DNA of 62,867 nucleotides from JBDSZL01 sp039925145 (GTDB lineage Bacteria > Acidobacteriota > Vicinamibacteria > Vicinamibacterales > SCN-69-37). Positions within the stretch are counted from its first letter, which is position 1; every line of letters starts with the position of its first letter. Location of the stretch: assembly GCA_039925145.1 (NCBI GenBank), contig JBDSZL010000077.1, forward strand, positions 1 through 62,867, in the 5' to 3' direction. Both the position numbers and the translations under genes were made by a program. The notes beneath the pieces were generated by a model. The model did no database searches. It was not told the DNA's origin and saw only the letters and a program-made list of their open reading frames with translations. Below are positions 17,531 through 25,154 of the stretch, in pieces.

Positions 17531-18703
17531 CTACTTTCCGATCATCAGAATCGTGAACGACCCAGGAATGGTGACGCCGCGACCGCCGCGCCCTCCCGCC
17601 GGCGGTGTCGCGCCCGGTGCCGGAGGCGGAGCAGGCGCCGTCTCGCTCGCCATCGCGAACAGGTGCCCCGTCTTGCTGTCGAACGCAATCGTGCGCGCCC
17701 CCACCATGGTCTGCAGGTTCTGCTCGACCTCGAAGCTCGTCGGGCTCTTCTCCTTGATGATCGTCATCGTCCCGTTGCTGTGCGTGCTGAACGCTTCCTT
17801 GGTCGCCGGATTGAATGCCGCACCGTCCGAGCCCCCGGCCAGCGGCACCTTTCCGAGGATCTTGCCGTCCTTCGCGCTCAGAATGACCATGGCCTGCGGC
17901 GGCGGGGTCCCCGCGGATGGGGCGGCCGGCGCGCCGAAGCCCTGTCCCGGTTGCGCCGCCCCTACCTGGGCGCAGGCCGCGAACAAAAGCATGTTCTTCA
18001 TGTCGAGTGCCAGGCCGTTGCAGCCGCCGTTTTCGCCGAACGGATAGGTTGCCCTCACCTTCATCGTCTTCGCGTCCACCACGGCCACGCTGCCGGGCCG
18101 CTCCTGCAGCACCTGATAGATGGTCCCCTTGCCGTCGCCGATCGACTGCTCCGGCGTGCCGCCGAGATCCACGTTACCAAGCACCGCGCCGTTCTTTGCG
18201 TCAACTACCATCAGGCTCTTTGTGGGATGGCTGCCGATGTACACGCGGTCGTTGGCCGCATCGCAGTAGATGCCATCGGCACTGAATCCCGTCGGCACCT
18301 CGAGGGTCTTGATCAACTTCATCGTCTTGACGTCGAACATCGACGGCTGCGGATGGTCGCTGGTAAATCCGTGGCCGCTCTTCGGGCACACGGTAGCCCC
18401 GTTGCCGCCGACGCCGGCGATCACGCCCACGGGTGCGAGCGTGTCGAGATCGAAGATCGTCAGGCGCTTCTCGGCGGCGGGGACGGCGGGCATCGTGTCC
18501 GTGGCTGCCCGCGCCTGAGTCGCGCCGCGGGTGATATACAGCCGGCGGCCTTCGGTGTCGGCAAAGATGTAGTCGGTGCCACCTTCGCCGCCGACCTTGG
18601 CGGCCTTGAGGACTTTGTACGGGCCATCGGTCGACTGGCGTGCCGACAACACCGAGGCACAGACAGCTATGCCGATCAGAACGGTCAAACCGGTGCGTTT
18701 CAT
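17531..18703 (-). CDS. secreted YVTN-type beta-propeller protein (first of pair)
   Basis: 390 aa from ATG 18703; GAGGAG lies about 10 nt upstream. The frame is open to 19075 but that extension has low coding quality. Signal peptide GLTVLIGIAVCASVLSA, then blades such as NDRVYIGSHPTKSLMVVDAK and KTMKVRATYPFGENGGCNGL. Two Gly/Pro/Ala-rich insertions, one near residue 265 and one before the C-terminus (PPAGGRGGRG), interrupt the propeller. It is the first gene of the propeller-propeller-TolC-adaptor-RND operon. A sensory or substrate-binding role for the pump is plausible but unproven. Confidence 0.87.
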   Translation of the reverse strand: MKRTGLTVLIGIAVCASVLSARQSTDGPYKVLKAAKVGGEGGTDYIFADTEGRRLYITRGATQARAATDTMPAVPAAEKRLTIFDLDTLAPVGVIAGVGGNGATVCPKSGHGFTSDHPQPSMFDVKTMKLIKTLEVPTGFSADGIYCDAANDRVYIGSHPTKSLMVVDAKNGAVLGNVDLGGTPEQSIGDGKGTIYQVLQERPGSVAVVDAKTMKVRATYPFGENGGCNGLALDMKNMLLFAACAQVGAAQPGQGFGAPAAPSAGTPPPQAMVILSAKDGKILGKVPLAGGSDGAAFNPATKEAFSTHSNGTMTIIKEKSPTSFEVEQNLQTMVGARTIAFDSKTGHLFAMASETAPAPPPAPGATPPAGGRGGRGVTIPGSFTILMIGK

Positions 18704-18813
18704 GATGATGCTCCTCGAAGGCGCGGGGGGTGCGGCTCGCCTCGAAGGCCTGACTATAAGCGAAACCTGATTGGCCGTCTCGAAATTCGTGCGTGCTGGC
18801 GACCTAGCGCGAG

Positions 18814-19079
18814 CTATCGGGACAGCGGCACGACCTTCATCGTGTCCTGCATCGCCTGACGCAGCTCCGCCAGTACCTTTGTCACCTCGACGCTGAGTCA
18901 TGGACCGCGACGATGACGCCATGTTTGGCGCCATGATCCGCGCATTGCCGAAGGTCATCGGCCATCCAGGCCTCCACCGCGGCCCGACTCGCGTTGCCCG
19001 ACGCCTGCCGCCAGTTCGCAAACGGCGGCTGAGAGTCTGCGAACGCGCGGATGCGATGGCGGCTGGCGTCTCCAATCAC
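18814..19079 (-). pseudogene. unrecognised gene fragment with a frameshift
   Basis: Two minus-strand segments read like one decayed coding region: residues containing QPPFANWRQASGN and AAVEAWMADDLRQCADHG up to about 18897, then a one-base shift into VEVTKVLAELRQAMQDTMKV ending at TAG 18814. The N-terminal side is cut off by the transposase relic on the other strand. The family was not recognised and even its coding nature is uncertain. Confidence 0.25.
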
Positions 19080-19127
19080 GTGTGGAGCATCGAGGAAATC
19101 GTCGCCCTGACGGACCGATCGCGCTAG
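19047..19127 (+). pseudogene. transposase C-terminal remnant
   Basis: The plus-strand stretch AMAAGVSNHVWSIEEIVAL, ending at a TAG, resembles the C-terminal tail of DDE transposases that end with a 'PAMAAGVTDHVWSIEEIV' type motif. Only about 25 codons are recognisable; upstream sequence does not continue the protein. It is a relic of an insertion element with no visible terminal repeats. Confidence 0.45.
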
Positions 19128-19142
19128 AATCGCGCAGCCTCT

Positions 19143-19553
19143 ATGATTCTCAGCACGATTGTCCTCGCAGTGATAGCACTGCTTTCACCTAGCGGCCGGC
19201 AACGAGCACAACACTTCAAGCCACTCAACTGGCCGATGTCTGATGGCATTAGCGTGATGTGGCTCGTTGACGACAGAGGGTCCCTGCGTGTGGGTTACTT
19301 CGGGCCGAGCGTCAAGGACGGCAACGTCCCTCCGCCGCCGCCCGTGTCTGGCGTTCAGGTCTGGGTGTTGAAGAAGAATGGCACCGTACTCCGCCAACTG
19401 AGTGGCCTCCGTGTCAGTGGGGCGATATTCAATGCCGGACTTGGTTCCATCGGAGTAGAAACTACGTTTGAGCACGCCGAAGCCAGCGACCTCGCTGGCA
19501 TTGTTGTAATGGTGCGGGAAAAGCTACTGGTCCGCGAGACTCCGTCAAACTGA
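19143..19553 (+). CDS. small secreted protein of unknown function
   Basis: 136 aa with an N-terminal hydrophobic stretch (ILSTIVLAVIALLS) that may be a signal peptide or anchor. The rest has beta-strand character (GISVMWLVDDRGSLRVGYFG, GVQVWVLKKNGTVLRQLSGL) and a short Pro run (PPPPP). No family was recognised. Base composition is visibly less GC-rich than the flanking core genes and it lies among transposase and recombinase relics, so it may be recently acquired cargo. Confidence 0.5.
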   Translation: MILSTIVLAVIALLSPSGRQRAQHFKPLNWPMSDGISVMWLVDDRGSLRVGYFGPSVKDGNVPPPPPVSGVQVWVLKKNGTVLRQLSGLRVSGAIFNAGLGSIGVETTFEHAEASDLAGIVVMVREKLLVRETPSN

Positions 19554-19561
19554 CCCACTAC

Positions 19562-19957
19562 CCTTTTTTGCGGACGCCTTGCCAATGGCGCTGAAGCGTG
19601 CCGGGGTGGCGGAGCCAGAGCTGCTGTAAGACGAGGGCGCGGTGAACACACTCATGGCGAGTCCCCAGTAAGCGGGCCGCCGAGTGGATTCGTCTGGGTG
19701 AACTTCCGACCAAGGGCGCGGTTGAAATCGCTCGGTTTGCTGCGCAAAATCTCACGCCCGTCAGAAACGTACTGGTTCAGCGCCTTGCGCGGTGTTTCGC
19801 GTTCAGGACGTCCCCCTGGACCAGGTTCACGTCAATCACTCTTGAGCTGCTTGTCGCGCGGGCGCAGCGCTGCGATCAGGTGAGGAATGTCAGCACCGTT
19901 CGCGAGCGCCTCAGTCAGGTTCGCTATTTCGCGAGTGAGTCTTGTGGCCTTCCACAT
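19562..19957 (-). pseudogene. serine recombinase C-terminal fragment, frameshifted
   Basis: From 19957 the minus strand reads RLTREIANLTEALANGADIP then HLIAALRPRDKQLKSD and a stop at 19832. This is the coiled-coil region that follows the zinc ribbon in large serine recombinases. Beyond the stop, other frames contain a similar-looking tail (KALNQYVSDGREILRSKPSD, FNRALGRKFTQTNPLGG), consistent with further frameshifts. Catalytic N-terminal domain absent. Not functional. Confidence 0.5.
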
Positions 19958-20081
19958 GGACCGCGAAGCGCAGCGCACGCCACAGGATGAATGGATTCGC
20001 GTCGATGCGCCGACCTTGCGGATTGTTCCCGAAGCGCTATGGGAGCCCAAGACGGGACAAGCACCGAGTGACGCGTTCTTG
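19956..20081 (+). pseudogene. serine recombinase 'recombinase'-domain fragment, opposite orientation
   Basis: On the plus strand, immediately abutting the minus-strand fragment, the frame reads QRTPQDEWIRVDAPTLRIVP then EALWE. That is the conserved segment of the DNA-binding Recombinase domain of large serine recombinases. The two pieces belong to the same protein type but point in opposite directions, implying an inversion or two independent relics. Confidence 0.5.
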
Positions 20082-20149
20082 TCGTCGTCGGAGTCGAGAT
20101 GGCCTGCCAGCCGAAGCGCGGTGCTGCGGTACCGGACACTCCTGCCGGC

Positions 20150-20207
20150 GCTCGCTTCGCGAGCTATGGCAGGCAGCCTTCGCCTGAGAGGCACCGAGCG
20201 AAGGCTG
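20150..20207. repeat. two adjacent hairpins abutting the tRNA-Glu 3' end
   Basis: First hairpin: GCTCGC-TTC-GCGAGC at 20150-20164. Second: 10-bp arms CAGCCTTCGC (20174-20183) and GCGAAGGCTG (20198-20207) with a 14-nt loop; its right arm overlaps the encoded CCA end of the tRNA. No T-run, so it is not a textbook terminator; it may be a recombination site remnant or a processing signal. Confidence 0.5.
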
Positions 20208-20280
20208 GCGTCCCCATCGGGATTCGAACCCGAGTCTCGGCCTTGAAAGGGCCGCGTCCTGACCCCTGGACGATGGGGAC
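20206..20280 (-). tRNA. tRNA-Glu (anticodon UUC), CCA encoded
   Basis: On the minus strand the cloverleaf is complete: acceptor GTCCCCA/TGGGGAC, D-stem GTCC/GGAC, anticodon stem CGGCC/GGCCG with loop CTTTCAA (anticodon TTC), T-stem TCGGG/CCCGA with loop TTCGAAT, discriminator G and encoded CCA. The pattern matches bacterial tRNA-Glu. Recombinase relics lie directly downstream of its 3' end, the usual place for integrative elements to insert. Confidence 0.97.
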
Positions 20281-20446
20281 GTGCGTGTGGGTGAGCGATC
20301 GTCGAGCGCCTTGGGTGGCGCGGAAGCAGTCTACCAGAAGGCACACATCCCGGCTCTCCCGCGGCAGTCCCCCCGCGTGGCCGCACCGCACCGGAATTTA
20401 TCGCGTAAGGCCCGGTGCGGCCGCGTTGTATTATCGTCACCGCCGC

Positions 20447-21211
20447 ATGCAGCTGCATTACCGGGCGAGCCCGCATCCTCACCTGTTCATCGATCAAATC
20501 GTCGCTTCGGACACCTATCGCGCGATGGCCTTTCCCGATGCGCTCGTCGCACCAGGAGAGAGCTGGGGGATCACGTCGAGTGATGCGCGGTACGCCGACG
20601 TGTTGCGCGACCCGTTGTGGCGCGCGCTCCACGAGGAGCTCTGCGGCAAGGCCTTTGTCTTCGATGTGCTGCGTCATTTCACAGCGGACATGCGTGCCGC
20701 ACGGTGTCTGGTCGATCCCGATCTCGCGAGGCTGGTGCCGTTCATCGAGACCCGCGATCAGAAAGAACTGCGCACGCTCGCCGACGCAGTCGACGCGAAC
20801 GACATCTTCACCAGACTCGACTTCCAGTCGAAGCCGCTCGGCGCCTACCGCGACTTCGTCCACCTCGATTGGGCGCGCCGCATCGTTGGCGCCATCCTGT
20901 TTTTTTCGGATGCCACCGAAGAGGGCCTGGAGGGCGGCGAACTGGCGCTCTACCGCGACCGCGGCTTTCGCAACGACCGCTGGTGCCACGATCCCGAGTT
21001 GACCGCACTCTTTGCACCGAAGGCGAACACCGGCGTCATTTTTCTCAACTCGAACGCCGGCTTCCACGGCCCACGCCCCATCACGGCGCTGCGCGGCCGG
21101 CGCCGCTGGCTGTACTACACGATTTCGAGCCGACAGGACGTATGGCCCTGCGAACCTCGCGTCGCTGACGCGTTGACGGGGTCGTCGGAGTCGGCTCCTG
21201 CCGCTGAATGA
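20447..21211 (+). CDS. 2-oxoglutarate/Fe(II)-dependent oxygenase
   Basis: 254 aa from ATG 20447; the frame is open to 20099 but that part overlaps the tRNA in antisense. The jelly-roll core shows the metal motif FVHLDWARRIVGAILFFS (HxD) and a distal His followed by Arg, in SNAGFHGPRPITALRGRRR, as in prolyl-4-hydroxylase-like 2OG-Fe oxygenases. Its stop overlaps the GT4 start by ATGA and the pyruvyl-transferase gene follows, so it likely hydroxylates a sugar, lipid or peptide component of the same surface glycan. The exact substrate is unknown. Confidence 0.82.
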   Translation: MQLHYRASPHPHLFIDQIVASDTYRAMAFPDALVAPGESWGITSSDARYADVLRDPLWRALHEELCGKAFVFDVLRHFTADMRAARCLVDPDLARLVPFIETRDQKELRTLADAVDANDIFTRLDFQSKPLGAYRDFVHLDWARRIVGAILFFSDATEEGLEGGELALYRDRGFRNDRWCHDPELTALFAPKANTGVIFLNSNAGFHGPRPITALRGRRRWLYYTISSRQDVWPCEPRVADALTGSSESAPAAE

Positions 21212-22365
21212 GAGTGCTCCTCGCGTGGCAAGGACCACGGGACGAGCGCGAACGCATCATGCACGGGCGTCGTCAGGTCCCGTTGCTGCGGCAACTCGTC
21301 GCGGACGGCGTCGAGCCGATTGTCGCGTTGCTCGGCGACGAGGGAGGCATGCGCCGCGACCTGGAGGGTAGCGGTGTCCGGCTCGAGGTGCTGCCTGTGC
21401 TGCCTCCTCCAGCCTCGAAGCTTCTCGCCCTTCCTCGTGCGGTGGCCCTGTTGCGGTCGATGATCGCGCGCCACAATCCCGATATCGTGGAAGGCTCAGA
21501 CCCCCTGCCGGGGCTGGTGGCCGCGCTCGCCGGGCGCGCGCCCTCGCGACGACGCCGACCGCTGGTGATTTATCGACGCCACTTCTACGACGGCTGGCTG
21601 CGGATGAGGATCCCCAGCCAGATGGCCGCGCGGCTCTCGGATCGGATGGCCGCATCGTGCGAGTCCATGCGCCGACGCATTGCCGCCGCCGAGCGTAAGC
21701 CACTGCGGCTGATCGACGTCTCCACGAGCGGTATCGCAGAACCGCCGATCATCGCCGACGACGAGATGGCTCGGGCGCGAGAGTCGCTGGGCATCGCGCC
21801 CCACGCGTTTGTGATCTGTGCCGTTGCCTACCTCTGCCACCACAAGGGGATCGATGTCCTGATCCGCGCGCTCGAGCACCTCACATCCAGGGGAGACATC
21901 CACGTCGTGATCGTCGGCGATGGGCGCGAGCGACAACGCCTCGAACGTCTGGCCTCACACGGTTCCATCCCGGTTCATTTTCTCGGTCACCGTGAGGATG
22001 TGCATCGATGGATCGCCATCGCCGATGTGATGGTCATGCCGAGCCGCTGGGAGTCGTTTGGCCGCGTCACGATCGAGACGATGTCGATGGGGCGTCCGCT
22101 GATCGCCTCGCGAATCGGTGGACTGCACGACGCGATTGTCGAAGGTCAGACTGGGTTGTTCGTCCCGGCCGACGACCCTTCGGCACTGGGTGCCGCCCTG
22201 GCGACGCTCGTGGACGACCGTGCGCGCGCGCGCCGCATGGGCGCCGCCGCTCGCGCGCATTTCACGGCGCATCACACCATCGCGCACATGGCCACGTCGT
22301 GGCGCCATTCGTGGGAGCGCGCCATGGCCGCGACGACGGCTCGCCACGGAGGGACACGACGGTGA
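21208..22365 (+). CDS. GT4-family glycosyltransferase
   Basis: 385 aa, GT-B fold. The C-terminal half has the family hallmarks: VAYLCHHKGIDVLIRALEHL, HVVIVGDGRERQRLERLA, HFLGHREDVHRWIAIADVMV, then the EX7E nucleotide-sugar motif within SRWESFGRVTIETMSMGRPL and IGGLHDAIVEGQTGLFVP. Transfers a sugar from a nucleotide donor with retention, probably in surface polysaccharide or glycolipid assembly. It is coupled upstream to the 2OG oxygenase (4-nt overlap) and downstream to the pyruvyl transferase (TGATG overlap). Confidence 0.92.
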   Translation: MRVLLAWQGPRDERERIMHGRRQVPLLRQLVADGVEPIVALLGDEGGMRRDLEGSGVRLEVLPVLPPPASKLLALPRAVALLRSMIARHNPDIVEGSDPLPGLVAALAGRAPSRRRRPLVIYRRHFYDGWLRMRIPSQMAARLSDRMAASCESMRRRIAAAERKPLRLIDVSTSGIAEPPIIADDEMARARESLGIAPHAFVICAVAYLCHHKGIDVLIRALEHLTSRGDIHVVIVGDGRERQRLERLASHGSIPVHFLGHREDVHRWIAIADVMVMPSRWESFGRVTIETMSMGRPLIASRIGGLHDAIVEGQTGLFVPADDPSALGAALATLVDDRARARRMGAAARAHFTAHHTIAHMATSWRHSWERAMAATTARHGGTRR

Positions 22366-23465
22366 TGACCGTGTTCTGCGTCAGGCCCAAACGGTTCAAC
22401 CTGGGCAACGACGCGATCTTTCTCGGACTGCGCCATCTCGTTCACGAGGCGTTCGGCGACAGCGTGAACATTGTGCAGGTCCCCGCCATCGAGAGCGTCG
22501 AAGAGGGCGCGCTGGCCGGGCTGTCGGCCCGTACTATTCACGAGATCAACCTCTACGGCCACGGCGTTATCGTCGGCGGTGGCAACTTGTATGAGAACGG
22601 TCAACTGCGGGTCGACACGCACGCGCTGCGTGCGCTGCGCCCGCCGTTGATGCTCTTCAGCCTCTCGCACGGCCGAATCTACGACAACCAGCACCGGTTC
22701 GTACCGCGGACAGACTCCATGCCGCCGTCCATCGTTACGGCGTTGAACGGTCATGCGGCGTTGTCACTGGCCCGAGACGAGGCGACGATGGCCTATCTGC
22801 GGTCGATCGGCGTGTCAGGCGCGACGCTGGGCGGATGTCCGACGCTGCTGCTGTCGGAGGTCGCGATGCCGCACCCCGTCGCCGGGGGCGGCCCGCGCGC
22901 TGGCAGCGGCGCGCTGCTCTCGATTCGTCACCCGTCGCTCATGAGCATCCCGCTCAGCGACCAGGCACGGCTGCACGCCACGATCGCCGAAATCATGACG
23001 AATCTCGAGGCAGACGGATTTGGTCCCGTCCGCATCCTGTGCCACGACACCCGCGACCTCGCCTTCGCATCGTCGTTCGGAACGGCGTACCTGTTCCCCG
23101 ATGATGTGTACTCGTACATGCACCTGTTGCGACGGGCGCCGCTCGTGGTGTCGTTTCGGCTCCATGCCTTTCTGCCGTGCATGAGCTTCGGCACGCGAGC
23201 CGTGAACATCAGCTACGACGAGCGTTCCCGCAGCCTCGTTCAGACGATTGGCATGGAGGCGTGGGATATCGATTTCGTCCGCACACGTGACGTCCCTGCG
23301 GCCGTGCGGGATCGGTGCCGCCGGTTCGACGAGCTCGAGGCACTGCGTCAGTCGGCGCAGCCGCTCTGGCGCGAACAGGCGCGCGCAATGCGAGACGCTG
23401 TCGGGTCTTTCGCGTGTCTGACCAGAGAGTACGCCGCGCCGCGGCCCGAGCCCGACGTACCGTAA
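22365..23465 (+). CDS. polysaccharide pyruvyl transferase family protein
   Basis: 366 aa from ATG 22365, overlapping the GT4 stop by one base. Family features: NLGNDAIFLGLRHLV near the N-terminus, YGHGVIVGGGNLYENGQ (glycine-rich turn), ARDEATMAYLRSIGVSGATL, and the late block SYMHLLRRAPLVVSFRLHAF (SRxH-like motif). Relatives (CsaB, WcaK) add ketal pyruvate to surface-glycan sugars from PEP, giving acidic polymers. With the upstream glycosyltransferase and oxygenase it forms a compact glycan-modification cassette. Confidence 0.88.
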   Translation: MTVFCVRPKRFNLGNDAIFLGLRHLVHEAFGDSVNIVQVPAIESVEEGALAGLSARTIHEINLYGHGVIVGGGNLYENGQLRVDTHALRALRPPLMLFSLSHGRIYDNQHRFVPRTDSMPPSIVTALNGHAALSLARDEATMAYLRSIGVSGATLGGCPTLLLSEVAMPHPVAGGGPRAGSGALLSIRHPSLMSIPLSDQARLHATIAEIMTNLEADGFGPVRILCHDTRDLAFASSFGTAYLFPDDVYSYMHLLRRAPLVVSFRLHAFLPCMSFGTRAVNISYDERSRSLVQTIGMEAWDIDFVRTRDVPAAVRDRCRRFDELEALRQSAQPLWREQARAMRDAVGSFACLTREYAAPRPEPDVP

Positions 23466-23498
23466 TAACCACTCGGCAGTCGAGTCATCTCACCGTCG

Positions 23499-23814
23499 TC
23501 ATCGTCGGACGATGTGCAGGCGGGCCTTCCAGACAAAACGAAAGTCCTGCCGGCGATCGGCGAAATATTCGTCGACGGCGCGCCGGCCGACCACACGGCG
23601 TAGTCGTCGACGACAAGGCGCCCGCCGAACACGTCGAATATGTAGAAAGGACGAAGGGGCGCCTTGGCGGTGGCCGATCGTCGAGCGCGATCGGCTCGAG
23701 GTACGACAAGCCTTGGCGCTCTACGGCTGTCACAATCGTCGCCGGACGCCTCCGAACGACATGACGGAGCCCGGCATCCCGCAACTTGCGGTGCAGACGC
23801 CGCCAGATCATCAT
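23499..23814 (-). pseudogene. TylF/macrocin-O-methyltransferase-like pseudogene
   Basis: ATG at 23814 starts MIWRRLHRKLRDAGLRHV then GLSYLEPIALDD, a TylF-like N-terminus, but the SAM-binding middle (about 120 residues) is missing. The sequence jumps to RPFYIFDVFGGRLVVDDYAV and after WSAG shifts frame into RRAVDEYFADRRQDFRFVWK ending at TGA 23499. The D-D-Y and AVDEYFADR segments are typical of the family's C-terminal part. Internal deletion plus frameshift make it non-functional. It once probably methylated a sugar of the adjacent glycan cassette. Confidence 0.7.
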
Positions 23815-23851
23815 GCGTACGGTGAAGCGCGTTGGTGGCCTCGAGCCCCTG

Positions 23852-24223
23852 CTACCTCGACGCCTTGTGGGAGTCTTCCATCAGCACCAGTCCGGTGCCG
23901 ACGCCGCGCGGTAGGCGATCGCCGAGGTTGCCGAGATTGAACCCCTCACGCACGGTGCCTTTCACCGTCACGTGGGCGCCGGTGCGCGGCACGCCATGAT
24001 CGGAGACCACCCACAGCTGGTGGCCATCGCGGTCTTCGATGCGGTAGACGCCGCGGCTGGCGAGCGAATAGCTGTCGACGACCGATCCGGCCAGCTTCAC
24101 CTCGCGGTTGCGATATCGTCCAGGATCGGCGAGGACCGCGTTGATGCTCTTGGTGGCGCACCCTGCCAGCAGAGTCGTAAAGAGAAGAGCGGGGACGGCA
24201 GACCGGAGTCGATGCAGTGTCAT
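23852..24223 (-). CDS. small lipoprotein with OB-fold-like domain
   Basis: 123 aa. A signal peptide with lipobox LLAGC gives a mature lipoprotein starting CATKSINAVLADPGRY. The mature part (NREVKLAGSVVDSYSLASRG, then VTVKGTVREGFNLGNLGD) has the strand pattern of nucleic-acid-binding-like OB folds used in several periplasmic lipoproteins. Such proteins typically follow a 'KSI..vLadPgryr.keV.v.G' start. No binding site recognised. It stands alone, with a 260-bp gap to the J-domain gene. Confidence 0.8.
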   Translation of the reverse strand: MTLHRLRSAVPALLFTTLLAGCATKSINAVLADPGRYRNREVKLAGSVVDSYSLASRGVYRIEDRDGHQLWVVSDHGVPRTGAHVTVKGTVREGFNLGNLGDRLPRGVGTGLVLMEDSHKASR

Positions 24224-24320
24224 ATGTGGATCCCTTCAGGAAGCAGTGACAGAGCGTTGTGCAAGTCGCGTGCCCCAGCGGTGGCTGACGCGACGGGGTG
24301 CAGCGGGCGAGTGCGGGGCG

Positions 24321-24345
24321 CCCTGCGGCGCCACGGCCCGCAGGG
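24321..24345. other. 8-bp stem hairpin in intergenic gap
   Basis: CCCTGCGG (24321-24328) and CCGCAGGG (24338-24345) enclose a 9-nt loop, between the divergent lipoprotein (24223) and J-domain (24485) genes. It lacks a T-run and could be an operator or cruciform. Confidence 0.3.
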
Positions 24346-24484
24346 TGTCCTCCCCTCCGCCTGTGCTCTTGCACCGCGCCATCTCCATCTATAGTGAGCG
24401 CGCTGGCCGGTGCCGATATACCGGCTGTCCCGGGCGGTCATTCAGCGGATTGCGTCCGACCGTGCAGCGCTCGAGAACAGGAAC

Positions 24485-25105
24485 ATGCCCGTGAGCGACC
24501 GCCCCTTTGTCGACTATTACGAGGTCTTGCAGCTCAGCCCGAACGCCAGCGACGAGACGCTCGAGCGGGTCTATCGCTTGCTGGCCAAACGCTATCATCC
24601 GGACAACCCGACCACGGGCGACGCCGTCCGCTTCGCAGAGCTGCTCGAAGCCCACCAGGTGCTGTCCGATCCGGCCGGCCGTGCGGCCTACGACGTGCGA
24701 TACGATGAGAACCGCGGCCAGACCTGGAAAATTTTCGACCAGGCCACAGCGGGAGATGGTCGGGCCGAAGATCAGCGCCTGTTTCACGGCATCCTGTCAC
24801 TCCTCTATGTCGCGCGGCGCCGCGACCCCAGGGCCGGCGGCCTTGGACCGATGTATCTCGAGAAGATGCTCGGTTGCCCGCAGGAGCACCTCGATTTTCC
24901 GCTGTGGTACCTGCGGCAGCGCGGGTGGATCGAGACGCTCGACACCGGGCAGATGGCGATCACCGTCGAGGGAATTGATAAGCTGTCAGGCCAGGATCTG
25001 AGCCTGCCCGCAGATCGCCTGATTGCTGAGACCTCGGCAACTGCTGAGGCTCCCGTCACTGCAGGCAGCCTGCGCGCGAGTTCAGAGACGTCGAGCCGAT
25101 CTTGA
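24485..25105 (+). CDS. J-domain protein with C-terminal winged-helix-like region
   Basis: 206 aa from ATG 24485 (AGGA upstream). The N-terminal 70 residues are a J domain: DYYEVLQLSPNASDETLERV, HPD motif in KRYHPDNPTTGD, and SDPAGRAAYDVRYDE. Instead of a Gly/Phe or zinc-finger region, residues about 95-165 read like a winged helix (LGPMYLEKMLGCPQEHLDF, LWYLRQRGWIETLDTGQMAI, VEGIDKL). J domains stimulate Hsp70 ATPase; the second domain may bind DNA or a protein partner and so target DnaK. The last 40 residues are low-complexity. Confidence 0.85.
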   Translation: MPVSDRPFVDYYEVLQLSPNASDETLERVYRLLAKRYHPDNPTTGDAVRFAELLEAHQVLSDPAGRAAYDVRYDENRGQTWKIFDQATAGDGRAEDQRLFHGILSLLYVARRRDPRAGGLGPMYLEKMLGCPQEHLDFPLWYLRQRGWIETLDTGQMAITVEGIDKLSGQDLSLPADRLIAETSATAEAPVTAGSLRASSETSSRS

Positions 25106-25154
25106 ACCCCGCCCCAGCGCTTGTGCTGCGGCACGCGTGAAGGACCCCTGAACT

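Noticed and set aside
18704..19075. N-terminal extension of the first beta-propeller frame
   Set aside because: The signal peptide and ribosome site are at 18703; the extension overlaps the transposase and gene relics.
20099..20446. Extension of the 2OG oxygenase to 20099
   Set aside because: It crosses the tRNA-Glu gene in antisense and carries no domain.
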